Shown: positions 44,340 through 54,501 of the stretch, in pieces
How the letters are laid out: the number at the start of each line of letters is the position of its first letter
How positions within the stretch are numbered: position 1 is the stretch's first letter
Source: CAIXSC01 sp046349915
GTDB taxonomy: Bacteria; Planctomycetota; Planctomycetia; Pirellulales; Pirellulaceae
DNA length: 64,000 nt
NCBI GenBank assembly: GCA_046349915.1
Contig: JAXMBL010000006.1
Location: forward strand, 186,001 to 250,000
Reading direction: 5' to 3'
The notes under the pieces: model-generated
The model's database searches: none
The model's input: the letters and a program-made list of their open reading frames with translations, nothing else
What the model was told of the DNA's origin: nothing
Program-made: the position numbers and the translations under genes

Positions 44340-45431
44340 GTGCGAGCATCGTCCATTGACGTGTTGAGAACCTTTGCCATGTTCGTCATGGTAGCGGTTC
44401 ATTTCAGCGAAAACTTAGCGGGCTACACGCCGCGTATCGCGGGCCTGGGCGCACCCACGTTCCTCTTCCTGGTTGGCGTCAGTTACCGACTCTGGTTAAA
44501 CGGACGACTCGCGAAAGGAGTGAGCGACGAAGCCATTCGTCGCTCGACGTTGCGACGAGGCGTCTTTCTCTTCCTCTTGGGAATCGCCTTCAATGTGGTC
44601 GTCTGGCTCCCCGAGGATCTATTCAACTGGGATGTGCTGACGCTGGTGGGCGTCGCCATGTTCACGCTGGAAGTCGCTCGACGCCTCCCAAACTCGCTGG
44701 CTCTTTTCTTTATCAGCCTCGTCGTCGCCATCAGCCCAGTCGCACGCACGCTTACCGGCTGGCCAGAATACTGGACGAACGGCTACTTCGATCCCGATTG
44801 GAACTTCCGCGATCCACTCTTGGGCTTTCTCGTCGTAGGCTACTTTCCCTTGCTCCCTTGGCTTGTCGTTCCCATCCTGGGGTTTGTGGTAGGCACTTCC
44901 ATCTTCGGGGAAACACATGCTGGCCTCGGCGACACGCGAGTGGCAGGTCGAGTGGCGTTGATGGGATTTTCCGCCATGGCACTCGCCGCCCTGTTGATCG
45001 GCGGCAGAACCATATTCCCCGAGTTGTTTCCAGCGTCGTTCCGACCGGTCTGGACGATGTTCCCCGCCACAACGGTGTATCTGTGCGGCGCACTCGGGTT
45101 CGTCGCCACGGCCTTTTCGCTGCTCTATCTCGGGCTCGATCGTCGACTTTCACCGACGGACTGGCCAAGGCTCCGCGAAGTCGCCTCGACCTTCAGTCGC
45201 CATTCGCTGACTGCGTATCTCTTGCATCACGTCATCCACGTTTGGCCCCTTTGGATTTACGGCTGGTCGCGCGGCGAAGAAACCACGCTGCACTGGCAAA
45301 AAGCCACCTCGCTCCCAGTCGCACTCGCCCTGGCGGCTCTTTTTCTGCCGTGTGCTTACGTGCTGTTCCGCTGGATGGATAAAACGGGCCGCGGCGGCGT
45401 GGAGTCTTGGATGAGGCGGATGTGCGATTAG
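44340..45431 (+). CDS. DUF1624/heparan-alpha-glucosaminide N-acetyltransferase-like membrane protein
   Basis: 363 aa, GTG start right after the upstream stop codon, with GGAAAG as a weak SD. About ten membrane helices. SSIDVLRTFAMFVMVAVHFSEN and GLGAPTFLFLVGVSYRLWL match the DUF1624/HGSNAT-type signatures (R-x-D-x-x-R variant and the membrane F-x-F-x-G). The His of VHFS would be the acyl acceptor. The likely reaction is transmembrane acetyl transfer to a sugar. Third gene of the operon with the FAD enzyme and the RMD1-like protein. Confidence 0.8.
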   Translation: MRASSIDVLRTFAMFVMVAVHFSENLAGYTPRIAGLGAPTFLFLVGVSYRLWLNGRLAKGVSDEAIRRSTLRRGVFLFLLGIAFNVVVWLPEDLFNWDVLTLVGVAMFTLEVARRLPNSLALFFISLVVAISPVARTLTGWPEYWTNGYFDPDWNFRDPLLGFLVVGYFPLLPWLVVPILGFVVGTSIFGETHAGLGDTRVAGRVALMGFSAMALAALLIGGRTIFPELFPASFRPVWTMFPATTVYLCGALGFVATAFSLLYLGLDRRLSPTDWPRLREVASTFSRHSLTAYLLHHVIHVWPLWIYGWSRGEETTLHWQKATSLPVALALAALFLPCAYVLFRWMDKTGRGGVESWMRRMCD

Positions 45432-45450
45432 AAAGTTGCCTTTTGCGACT

Positions 45451-45588
45451 GTTGCCTTTTGCTCCGCAAAAGCAGCACACGTCCGCGCCAGCAAGCCCGT
45501 TCCACCAGCGGCACGACATACTCGCCGACTGATACGACACTCGCGGGGCGACGGTTTCAAGAAGCGCTTTTGCGGAGCAAAAGGCAAC
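45451..45588. repeat. 22-bp perfect inverted repeat, family D
   Basis: Left arm 45451-45472 and right arm 45567-45588 are exact reverse complements built on TTTTGCTCCGCAAAA, itself a hairpin. A half copy GTTGCCTTTTGC is at 45436-45447. About 94 bp lie between the arms, with no ORF. The element fills the space between convergent genes. Confidence 0.85.
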
Positions 45589-45596
45589 TGTCTCGA

Positions 45597-47045
45597 TTAC
45601 TCGACCTCATGCACCACGACCAAATTATGAGCCGTGGGAACGACTTCGGAACCGGTGATGTAGACCACTCGATCGCCGGTTTGGAGCGAACCGTCACGCA
45701 CTCCCCAATCCGCCACATAAGAGCGTAATTGCGGACCGTGGTTCATCGGGGCGCCCGCGACAGGCACGATCCCCCAAAACAACGTCATGTGACGCAAGGT
45801 CGCATCCAGATCGCTCACCCCTACCATCGGAATCAGGCTGTGATGCTTGGCTAGCACTCGAGCCGTTCCGCCCGTACGAGTCGCCACGACCAACATCTTG
45901 GCCTGCAACTGCTCGGCAATCGATGTCGCCCCCGACACCACGGCCGCGGTGATCGGATGCACGCCCGACGACGCAGCGGGCGGAGGATCCTGCGGCGGAC
46001 GTTCGTTCAAAATCCGCTCGGTGGCCAACATGATGCGATTCATCATCTGGACCGCCTCGCGAGGATAATCGCCGATCGCCGTCTCGCCCGACAGCATACA
46101 CGCGTCGGCCCCATCCAGAATAGAATTTGCAATGTCGTTCACCTCGGCCCGAGTGGGCCTCGGCGAACGATGCATGCTATCGAGCATCTGAGTGGCGACA
46201 ATCACTGGCTTAACGAAGCGGTGGCAAGAGCTGATGATCCGCTTTTGAGCAACCGCGGTCTCCGCCACGTCAATCTCGACCCCGAGATCCCCGCGAGCAA
46301 CCATGACCCCGTCGCTGGCCGCGACGATCTCATCTAGCCGCTCTAACGCCTCGCGCTTTTCAATCTTCGCGATGACCATCGCTGTGGAACTGCGCGAGAG
46401 CAGCAAATCCTTGAGCTGTAACACCTCGACAGGCGTACGCACAAAACTCAAGCTCACAAAATCGACTTCTTGCTGAGCCGCCCAGATCGCGTTCTCTCGA
46501 TCCTCGTCCGTCATCGCGGGGACGCTTAAAGCGACCCCTGGCAAGTTGATCCCTTGACGGCTGCGAATAGTGCCCGCCGACGTCACCTTGCAGCGTACCT
46601 GATCCCGCTCCTTGGCGACCACCTGCATGCCAACCGTGCCATCGGCCAGCATCACCGCGTCCCCGACACTCAATTCGTCGATCAGCCGCTCATAGTTGCT
46701 GACCAACTCATGCGGCGCCGCCGACTTCTCCCCTCGCACCAGAATGCGCTCCGACCCAAGCTCGCACCGCAAGGGATCCTCGACCAGCTCGCCCAGCCGA
46801 ATCTTGGGACCCGCCAAGTCGACCAGAATGCCGACGGGTCGGTCCAGTTTCGCGCTGGCTTGCCGGATGTCCGCGACGACCAGGGCCTGCTTTTCGCGCG
46901 AGCCATGAGCCATATTTAGTCGAAAGACATCAACGCCAGCGAGAATCAACGCTTCCAGCTGTTTGGGCTCGCGGCAAGCGGGCCCAACGGTCGCCACAAT
47001 TTTGGTGCGGGCACGCAGATGGATCGGGGGGGTGGGCATGTTCAT
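45597..47045 (-). CDS. pyk: Pyruvate kinase
   Basis: 482 aa. Converts phosphoenolpyruvate and ADP to pyruvate and ATP at the end of glycolysis. RTKIVATVGPAC is the N-terminal barrel strand; FRLNMAHGSREK has N and H in place of the common N-x-S-H-G; LVDLAGPKIRLG; the catalytic Lys site MVIAKIEKREALE; the metal/PEP site VMVARGDLGVEI; and the effector-domain entry ATQMLDSM and DGADACMLSGETAIGDYP are all present. The C-terminal allosteric domain ends with GSEVVPTAHNLVVVHEVE. Divergent from glycyl-tRNA synthetase. Confidence 0.95.
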   Translation of the reverse strand: MNMPTPPIHLRARTKIVATVGPACREPKQLEALILAGVDVFRLNMAHGSREKQALVVADIRQASAKLDRPVGILVDLAGPKIRLGELVEDPLRCELGSERILVRGEKSAAPHELVSNYERLIDELSVGDAVMLADGTVGMQVVAKERDQVRCKVTSAGTIRSRQGINLPGVALSVPAMTDEDRENAIWAAQQEVDFVSLSFVRTPVEVLQLKDLLLSRSSTAMVIAKIEKREALERLDEIVAASDGVMVARGDLGVEIDVAETAVAQKRIISSCHRFVKPVIVATQMLDSMHRSPRPTRAEVNDIANSILDGADACMLSGETAIGDYPREAVQMMNRIMLATERILNERPPQDPPPAASSGVHPITAAVVSGATSIAEQLQAKMLVVATRTGGTARVLAKHHSLIPMVGVSDLDATLRHMTLFWGIVPVAGAPMNHGPQLRSYVADWGVRDGSLQTGDRVVYITGSEVVPTAHNLVVVHEVE

Positions 47046-47313
47046 GCTTCGAGCAACTCCTTCGCGAGGATTCTAAGGCGAGTCCCGTCTTGGGCAACCC
47101 GCGGGAGTCCGCGAAAAGCGCCCAATCCGCCCCTCGAGCCCTGGATTCTACTGAAATTCCCGAACCGTGCGGGGGGAAGGAGTGGCATGGACCAATTCGA
47201 CGGATGCCGATTACACTGGTTAGCTTTCCCCCGTTGGGTTCGACGTGCCGCGCGGCGGCCCACCCTCGGGCTGGGAAAACTAACGACTACGACGGCCTCA
47301 GGGGTTCGATCCC

Positions 47314-48987
<1,674 letters not shown>

Positions 48988-49031
48988 CGTTTCGCCCCAC
49001 GGGCTCTTCGAGTTATGTTCGTAATGTATCC

Positions 49032-49052
49032 GTAGCGGAATTCCCCGGAATT
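49032..49052. repeat. Small family B-like palindrome
   Basis: GTAGCGG followed by AATTCCCCGGAATT: a 6-bp stem (49039-49044 / 49047-49052) with the same left flank as the family B units. It is between the GlyRS stop and the next gene, possibly in that gene's leader. Confidence 0.5.
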
Positions 49053-49064
49053 TCTCGAACTGTC

Positions 49065-49871
49065 ATGAAGCTTTCGATCAGCCAGGTTTGCACACTCCCC
49101 GCCTCGTTCTCGGACGATATCGAACATTACGCGGCGGGTCAGTGCCGCTACGTGGAACTCTGGCTGACGAAACTTGAACGCTACCTCGAACGCCATTCGC
49201 TCGACGATGTTCGCGCCTTGTTCAATCGGCATGACGTACAGACGCCCGTGGCGAGCTACCAGGGTGGACTGCTGACGTCTCAGGGCGAACAGCGGCGAGA
49301 AGCGTGGGCCCTTTTCACTCGCCGACTCGATCTCTGCCGTGATCTCGACATCAACACGCTTGTCGTCGCCATCGATATCCCTCGCCCGCTTAACCAACAG
49401 GAACTTGATCGCGCTCAAGCATCGCTGGGGCAGATTGCGGTTGAGGCGGGCAAACGCGGGCGACGCATCGCCTTGGAGTTCCAGGCGACAAGTGCGTTTG
49501 GAAACAACCTTCAGACGGCCGCCGCCTTGGTCGCCGAACTCGGCAGTCCACACGTCGGGCTATGCTTTGATCTATTCCACTATTACGTCGGCCCCAGCAA
49601 AGTGGATGACTTGGGCTACCTGCATCGCGACAACTTGTTTCACGTGCAGCTCTGCGATTTAGTCGATACGCCGCGCGAATTGGCCTCGGATGGCGATCGC
49701 ATCTTGCCTGGCGACGGCGACATTCCGATCGCCCCGCTGCTAGAACAGCTCAAGGCAATCGGTTACGACGGCTGTGTATCGATCGAGCTGATGAATCCCA
49801 CGCTCTGGCAGTCGCCTCCGCGGCAGTTCGGCGAAGTCGCCATGTCGGCGTTACGCAAGCTTGTGCCGTAG
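49065..49871 (+). CDS. Sugar phosphate isomerase/epimerase-like TIM-barrel protein
   Basis: 268 aa from the ATG in front of KLSISQVCTLPASF; the frame is open upstream through the GlyRS end, but there it overlaps and lacks the fold. AP-endonuclease-2 type barrel: VELWLTKLERYL, DINTLVVAID, ALEFQATSAFGNNLQT, GLCFDLFHYYVGP with Asp and His metal ligands, HVQLCDL and GDGDIPIAPLLEQLKAIGYDGCVSIEL read in parts. The usual E/D/H/E metal set is recognisable. The usual activities are inosose dehydratase, xylose isomerase or tagatose epimerase; the substrate is unknown. Confidence 0.85.
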   Translation: MKLSISQVCTLPASFSDDIEHYAAGQCRYVELWLTKLERYLERHSLDDVRALFNRHDVQTPVASYQGGLLTSQGEQRREAWALFTRRLDLCRDLDINTLVVAIDIPRPLNQQELDRAQASLGQIAVEAGKRGRRIALEFQATSAFGNNLQTAAALVAELGSPHVGLCFDLFHYYVGPSKVDDLGYLHRDNLFHVQLCDLVDTPRELASDGDRILPGDGDIPIAPLLEQLKAIGYDGCVSIELMNPTLWQSPPRQFGEVAMSALRKLVP

Positions 49872-49881
49872 CTGTTCCGCT

Positions 49882-50029
49882 CGCACAGAGGCTGATCATC
49901 TTGCAAAGCGAGATGGCTACGTAGCCCGCTCGCTTTGCGAGCGGAATAGCCAGCAGCACGCCACACGTTTCATAAGCGGCGACGCCGTTCGCACAGAGGC
50001 TGATCATCTCGCGAAGCGAGATGGCTACG
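49882..50029. repeat. Two direct copies of a 40-bp palindromic repeat
   Basis: Copies 49882-49921 and 49990-50029 both run from CGCACAGAGGCTGATCATC to AGCGAGATGGCTACG with a TTGCAAA or CGCGAAG centre. Between them is a GTAGCCCGCTCGC hairpin (49921-49950) shared with the family A inner element. It lies between convergent genes. Confidence 0.85.
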
Positions 50030-50038
50030 ATCGAATAG

Positions 50039-51427
50039 CTACGATTCCGTCAAGCAATGCCGATTGGCCATCGAAATCCCGCTGACGATCGAGCCAATGA
50101 TACCGACGTAGCCTTGGTCGGTGCCACACAAGAAGAGGTTCTTCAGGTGCGTGGTGCCATCGAGTCGTTTTTCGGGCGCCCCGTAGACGGCGCCGTTGTC
50201 GTGCCAAGTAAAACGGCGGATCGTGAGCGGTGTGAACATATCAGTGTCCACCACATGCCCGCGAAAATCGGGCATGAAGCGCACGGCCGCCGCCGCCGTG
50301 CGGTCGTACCAGCGGAGCTTTTCCAATCGATACTGGTCTTCGTTCAAAGCGGCCCAGCGTTCGTGGTTCGCGATCGCCGTGATCCGAATCACCCCTTCGG
50401 CCAAATCGCCGTCTTCCGCCGAATACTGGAAGTTATTGGGCGAACAGATGACCCCCGTGTGCAGATCCACCAGTTCTTCACACTTACGCCACTCGAACTG
50501 CGGCCGATCGTTGTAAAACACAATCGTCCGATCGTGCCCTAATTGCCGCGGTTGGCGATCGAGCACCGACATGGTTTCAATGAACGACATCTGCCCCGCT
50601 CGCACCGGCAATTCGATCGATTGATCGTCGCATAGACGCATCGTCTCGATCATGCCAGCGGAGGACAGGACATTGCGGGCCTCAATCTGAGTTCCATCGT
50701 CCAGCTCGACGCCGCACGCCCGATCCCCATCGACCAAGATGCGTCGCACCCCGCTTCTCAATCGCAGTTCGCCTCCGAGCTCGCGAAAACGGCGAACCAG
50801 GTGCTTGAGGATTAGTCGCACGCCCTTGAAGGGGCGAGCCATCCCTTCGAGGAAGATGCTGCGGAACATGATGCAGAACTGTCCCCAGTCCATGTCATCT
50901 TCGCGAGCATTGCCGTACCACATGAGCGGACATAGCAGCATCTCGACTAACAACGGATCGTCGAAGATTTCACCGAGCCGCGATCGTCCCGACTGACGAA
51001 AATGCTCTTCGTTCAAGTCGTCGTAATCGACGACCTCGGCCAACAGCCGACGAAACGCATCCACCTGTCGCGGAAAAACTCGCCGAACCTCGGACTCTAA
51101 TCGAGCGATGTCATTGTCGAAGTCGAGATGCAAACCGGGGAACGCGATCCGCGACCCAATTTGCGGCGAGAGGGCGAAATCTTCCCAACGGAACCGGAGC
51201 TGTCGCAGCAAGCGAGCGAGCGGTCCCTTCTTGGCGCCCTTGGGTGTAAAGTTGGTGACCGCATGCAGACCGACGTCAAAGTCGCGACCACGAAGACGGT
51301 AGAAGGAATTCAGCCCGCCGATCGTCGTGTGCCGCTCGAGCACGCAGACTTTGCGCTCGTAATGCGCCAAGCGAATCCCGGCGGCCAAGCCAGACATTCC
51401 CGCGCCAATGATCAGCGTGTCGTACAT
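50039..51427 (-). CDS. Phytoene desaturase-like FAD oxidoreductase
   Basis: 462 aa from the ATG before YDTLIIGAGMSGLAAGIRL; an 11-codon upstream extension is possible. CrtI/CrtN superfamily: N-terminal FAD motif, LERHTTIGGLNSFYR, LHAVTNF, and the end FLCGTDQGYVGIIGSIVSGISMAN as the C-terminal FAD contact. Similar proteins act on carotenoids or on fatty-acyl/polyene chains; candidate ladderane enzymes of anammox planctomycetes belong to this superfamily. It is the last gene of a minus-strand set with a ketoacyl synthase and an acyl carrier protein, which favours an acyl substrate. Confidence 0.8.
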   Translation of the reverse strand: MYDTLIIGAGMSGLAAGIRLAHYERKVCVLERHTTIGGLNSFYRLRGRDFDVGLHAVTNFTPKGAKKGPLARLLRQLRFRWEDFALSPQIGSRIAFPGLHLDFDNDIARLESEVRRVFPRQVDAFRRLLAEVVDYDDLNEEHFRQSGRSRLGEIFDDPLLVEMLLCPLMWYGNAREDDMDWGQFCIMFRSIFLEGMARPFKGVRLILKHLVRRFRELGGELRLRSGVRRILVDGDRACGVELDDGTQIEARNVLSSAGMIETMRLCDDQSIELPVRAGQMSFIETMSVLDRQPRQLGHDRTIVFYNDRPQFEWRKCEELVDLHTGVICSPNNFQYSAEDGDLAEGVIRITAIANHERWAALNEDQYRLEKLRWYDRTAAAAVRFMPDFRGHVVDTDMFTPLTIRRFTWHDNGAVYGAPEKRLDGTTHLKNLFLCGTDQGYVGIIGSIVSGISMANRHCLTES

Positions 51428-51509
51428 GGCCGGACCGACAACAGCGATCGACGGTCGCACTCTCCGACCAACTCGTTCGCGGGAATAAAGGAAACGACAA
51501 AAACGCGGG

Positions 51510-51770
51510 CTACTTCTTGACGCATTCCACCATCTTGGGCGTCAGATAAGCCACCGTGCTCTGCATGCTCGCCAACTGACCGTACTCTTCCTCGGGAATC
51601 TGCACTCGATGACGCTTACGGAGTTCCATGACGATGTCCAGGAAGTCCATACTGTCGAGTTCGAGTTGGTCACGGAAGGGCTTGTCATCCACCAGTGCGC
51701 CGAGATCGTCGTCGGGCGTGATGTCGGACAGGATGTCCAGGATTTCTTCGCGAATCTCGGCAGGTGTCAT
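51510..51770 (-). CDS. Acyl carrier protein
   Basis: 86 aa from ATG (a TTG four codons upstream is an alternative). The four-helix ACP pattern: EIREEILDILSDI, then DKPFRDQLELDSMDFLDIV, where Ser of DSMD is the phosphopantetheine site, and ELRKRHRVQIPEEEYGQLAS. It holds acyl intermediates for the neighbouring ketoacyl synthase. The house-keeping ACP usually has DSLD and lies by fabF/fabD, so this is a pathway-specific one. Confidence 0.9.
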   Translation of the reverse strand: MTPAEIREEILDILSDITPDDDLGALVDDKPFRDQLELDSMDFLDIVMELRKRHRVQIPEEEYGQLASMQSTVAYLTPKMVECVKK

Positions 51771-51799
51771 GTTAGCTGGCAACCTTCCACTATTGGCAA

Positions 51800-53065
51800 T
51801 CAGACGGAAAACTTCTTGATGATCACAACCGAATTGATGCCCAGCATTCCGAACGAGTTGTTCAGGATGTGGGTCGCCTTGCCCACTTCCCGCGGCTGGT
51901 TCAACACCAAGCCGGGGAGAGCACAGGCGGGGTCGAGTTCATCGACATTGATCGTAGCGTGACAGACGCCGTCGTCGAAGGCGCCCAAGTTGCCGGCAAG
52001 CTCCAACGCCCCGGCCGCTCCCATCGCATGCCCAATGAAACTCTTCGTATTATTAAAATAGGTGCGTTCACAGTGACCGAACACCCGCCGCAGGGCGTCG
52101 CATTCCTGGGCGTCGCCGCTATCGGTGCCGGTCGCATGCGTGCTCACAATGTCAATCTGTTCGGGAACCAACCCAGCTCGTCGCAAAGCCAGTTCGACGC
52201 ATTCGGCCTGTCGCTGCGGGTTGGGCAGCACGAAGTCGGTGGCGTCCGTATTCATGGCATACCCAGCCAACTCGCCGTAAATCTTCGCCCCGCGTCGTTT
52301 TGCGTCCTCGAGTCTTTCGAGCACATAGACGCAACCGCCTTCCGCCACGACGATGCCATTGCGGTGGATGTCGAACGGTCGAGACGCTTTCGTTGGATCG
52401 GCGTGTTTGGCGAGCGCCCCTTGGCTGTTAAAGCTGGCGAAAATCCCGAACGTGTGGATGCTCTCCGACACGCCGCCCGCGAGCGCCAGATCACAATCGC
52501 CCAAGCGCAGCATCTGGGCGCCTTGAATCAGACCCGCATTGCCCGCCGCACAGGCCGCCCCCAAAGTGTAGTGCGGGCCCGTGATGGACATGTTCAACGC
52601 CACCTCGCCCGCCGGGTTGTTCGCCACCGTCCGCGGATTGTGGTGGTGCGACCAGAACGCCGTATCGTAGTTGTAGGCCTTGATCTGGTAGATCTCGTTC
52701 TCGGTCTCGACGTTGCCATGCTCGGTCACGCCGAGATAAACGCCGACGGCCGAACGATCCACGTTCGTCCAATCGATCCCCGAATCCTTCACCGCCTCGT
52801 TCGCACAAAAGGTGGCGATGCTGCCCGCTCGAGTGCCGCGGCGAACGTCTTTTTTCGACTGATAGCGGAGAGCGTCGAAGTTGCAGACGCCGGCGAGCGT
52901 AGCGCCGAAATAGCGAATTTCGTAATTCTGCACGCCGCTGCGGCCTTCCAACAGCGCGGACCGGTAGTCGGCTAGCGTATTACCATTCGGCGCGGTCAGG
53001 CCGATACCGGTAATCACTATTCGCTGGGAATCGGGCAGATTCTGCTGAGCGGATCGTGCTATCAT
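51800..53065 (-). CDS. Beta-ketoacyl-ACP synthase (FabF-like), pathway-specific
   Basis: 421 aa from the ATG before IARSAQQNL; an upstream ATG at 53128 would overlap the preceding gene. Thiolase fold: RIVITGIGLTAPNGN at the N-terminus, the nucleophile in TLGAACAAGNAGLIQ, VSTHATGTDSGD with the first catalytic His, and NTKSFIGHAMGAAGA with Lys and the second His. All catalytic residues (Cys-His-His) are present, so it is an active elongating condensing enzyme rather than a chain-length factor. Next to it are an ACP, an SDR-like epimerase and a desaturase-like oxidoreductase. Confidence 0.9.
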   Translation of the reverse strand: MIARSAQQNLPDSQRIVITGIGLTAPNGNTLADYRSALLEGRSGVQNYEIRYFGATLAGVCNFDALRYQSKKDVRRGTRAGSIATFCANEAVKDSGIDWTNVDRSAVGVYLGVTEHGNVETENEIYQIKAYNYDTAFWSHHHNPRTVANNPAGEVALNMSITGPHYTLGAACAAGNAGLIQGAQMLRLGDCDLALAGGVSESIHTFGIFASFNSQGALAKHADPTKASRPFDIHRNGIVVAEGGCVYVLERLEDAKRRGAKIYGELAGYAMNTDATDFVLPNPQRQAECVELALRRAGLVPEQIDIVSTHATGTDSGDAQECDALRRVFGHCERTYFNNTKSFIGHAMGAAGALELAGNLGAFDDGVCHATINVDELDPACALPGLVLNQPREVGKATHILNNSFGMLGINSVVIIKKFSV

Positions 53066-53106
53066 CGTGCTCGGGAAAAGGTTGGGAATATCGTCGTTGA
53101 AACTAA

Positions 53107-54105
53107 CTATTTCCCAGGCGATTGGCAAGCGGACAGCCGCCGCATCCCCTCGTCGGTCGCCACCAACGGTCGATAGTGGAAGTCGCGTTGAGCTCGCCGG
53201 ATGTCGAAGTAATGGTCCTTTGCCAATTGAGCGGCGAGGAAGCGAGTCATGCGTGGCTCGGAAGTCAGCCCCAGTACGCTATAAACTCTTTCCAGCACAC
53301 TACCTACTCGCCACGCCGCCGCGAAAGAGATCGACTTGCTCACCGGCGGCAAGCCGGCGATCGCCAACAGTTCGTCGATCCACTCCCAACAGTTCACGGA
53401 CTCCCCCTGCGACAGGAAATAGGCGTTCCCCGCCACCGGCGACCCTTCCGCCAACGCGTCAGCCGCCTGCCAATGAGCGGCCGCGGCGTTTTCGACGTAA
53501 ATCATGTCCACGCGATTCGTTCCACCGCCCACTCGACGCAACTGGCCGCGGCGAGCTCGTTCCCAGAGTCGAGGAATCAGGTGGCGATCTCGCGGCCCCC
53601 AGATCAGGTGCGGCCGTAGCGAGCACGTGAGTAAGCCTCGCTGTCCGTTCGCCGCCAGCACCATTTGTTCGGCCAAGGCCTTGGTGTGCGGATAATGACA
53701 AAGCCACTGCGAGGGATACGGAACCGATTCATCGACGCCGCTCTGGTCTCCTCCATCAAAAGTCACGCTGGGACTGCTGGTGTAGACCAGCTTTCGCACT
53801 CCATTCTGTAGGGCGCCGTCGAGCACATGGCGAGTTCCCTGCGTATTGATGGTATGGAAGTACTCCCAGGGCCCCCAGATTCCGGCGACCGCCGCCACAT
53901 GATAAACGACGTCGATCTCACGGCAGGCGGCAGCCACGCGGGTCGAGTCGGCCAATTCGCCGAAAACCAGCTCGACCCCCAGTTTCCGCAACGACTCGTC
54001 ATCGCGCCGCACCAAGGCACGCACTCGTTCGCCGCGCTGCACCAACTGCTCGGCCAGATATCGTCCCAGGAAGCCGGTCGCGCCGGTGACAAGACAGTTC
54101 GACAT
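53107..54105 (-). CDS. NAD-dependent epimerase/3-beta-HSD-like extended SDR
   Basis: 332 aa. CLVTGATGFLGRYLAEQL is the NAD(P)-binding GxxGxxG; VYHVAAVAGIWG and LVYTSSPSV are the next strands; catalytic YPHTKALAEQMV has Y-x-x-x-K. Extended SDRs of this sort include 3-beta-hydroxysteroid and dihydroflavonol-type reductases as well as sugar epimerases. As the first gene of a set with a ketoacyl synthase and ACP it may serve as the ketoreductase, which is otherwise missing. Inferred from context only. Confidence 0.82.
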   Translation of the reverse strand: MSNCLVTGATGFLGRYLAEQLVQRGERVRALVRRDDESLRKLGVELVFGELADSTRVAAACREIDVVYHVAAVAGIWGPWEYFHTINTQGTRHVLDGALQNGVRKLVYTSSPSVTFDGGDQSGVDESVPYPSQWLCHYPHTKALAEQMVLAANGQRGLLTCSLRPHLIWGPRDRHLIPRLWERARRGQLRRVGGGTNRVDMIYVENAAAAHWQAADALAEGSPVAGNAYFLSQGESVNCWEWIDELLAIAGLPPVSKSISFAAAWRVGSVLERVYSVLGLTSEPRMTRFLAAQLAKDHYFDIRRAQRDFHYRPLVATDEGMRRLSACQSPGK

Positions 54106-54501
54106 GGCGGGGACTCGGGTGCGGGACCTGCGATCAAGGCTAGCGCCGAAACGAGCGACGCGAAGCGTGAAACTGAAGAAGAGTTTTCGGGAATTCTAGA
54201 AGGAATCCGAGTCGAAGGGGAGAGCCTGCGGGCTTGGGCTCCCGGCAATTCATTTGCCTTGGGGCCGCGACCCGATTAATGAAGGAGTTGGGGACGGCGG
54301 CGCGGTTTGCCCCATCGACAAGGTTTCGCAAGGTGTTCCGGCTGGTCGAAATGATAGCCCTTGGTCAACTCGCGTGACAGGAACGCATCGAGTCGATTTT
54401 TGGCCACAAGCCAAGTCGCTCGGGCTTGCCCAAGGGAAGACTGGTGTATGGTTTCTCGACTTACCCGCGATTCACACCTGGAAGGGGCTAGGAGGCTCAA
54501 C
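54106..54501. other. Divergent intergenic region, 396 bp, no gene seen
   Basis: Between the epimerase start (minus) and glgX (plus). An open frame runs from 54361 into glgX, but the ATG at 54502 has the only good SD (AGGAGG). TTGCCC near 54425 and TATGGT about 17 nt later could be a weak promoter. No repeats of families A-D. Confidence 0.3.

Noticed and set aside
51869..52975. 368-codon plus-strand frame opposite the ketoacyl synthase
   Set aside because: The minus-strand product has every catalytic residue of a KAS; the plus-strand product is His/Arg-rich and has no recognisable fold.
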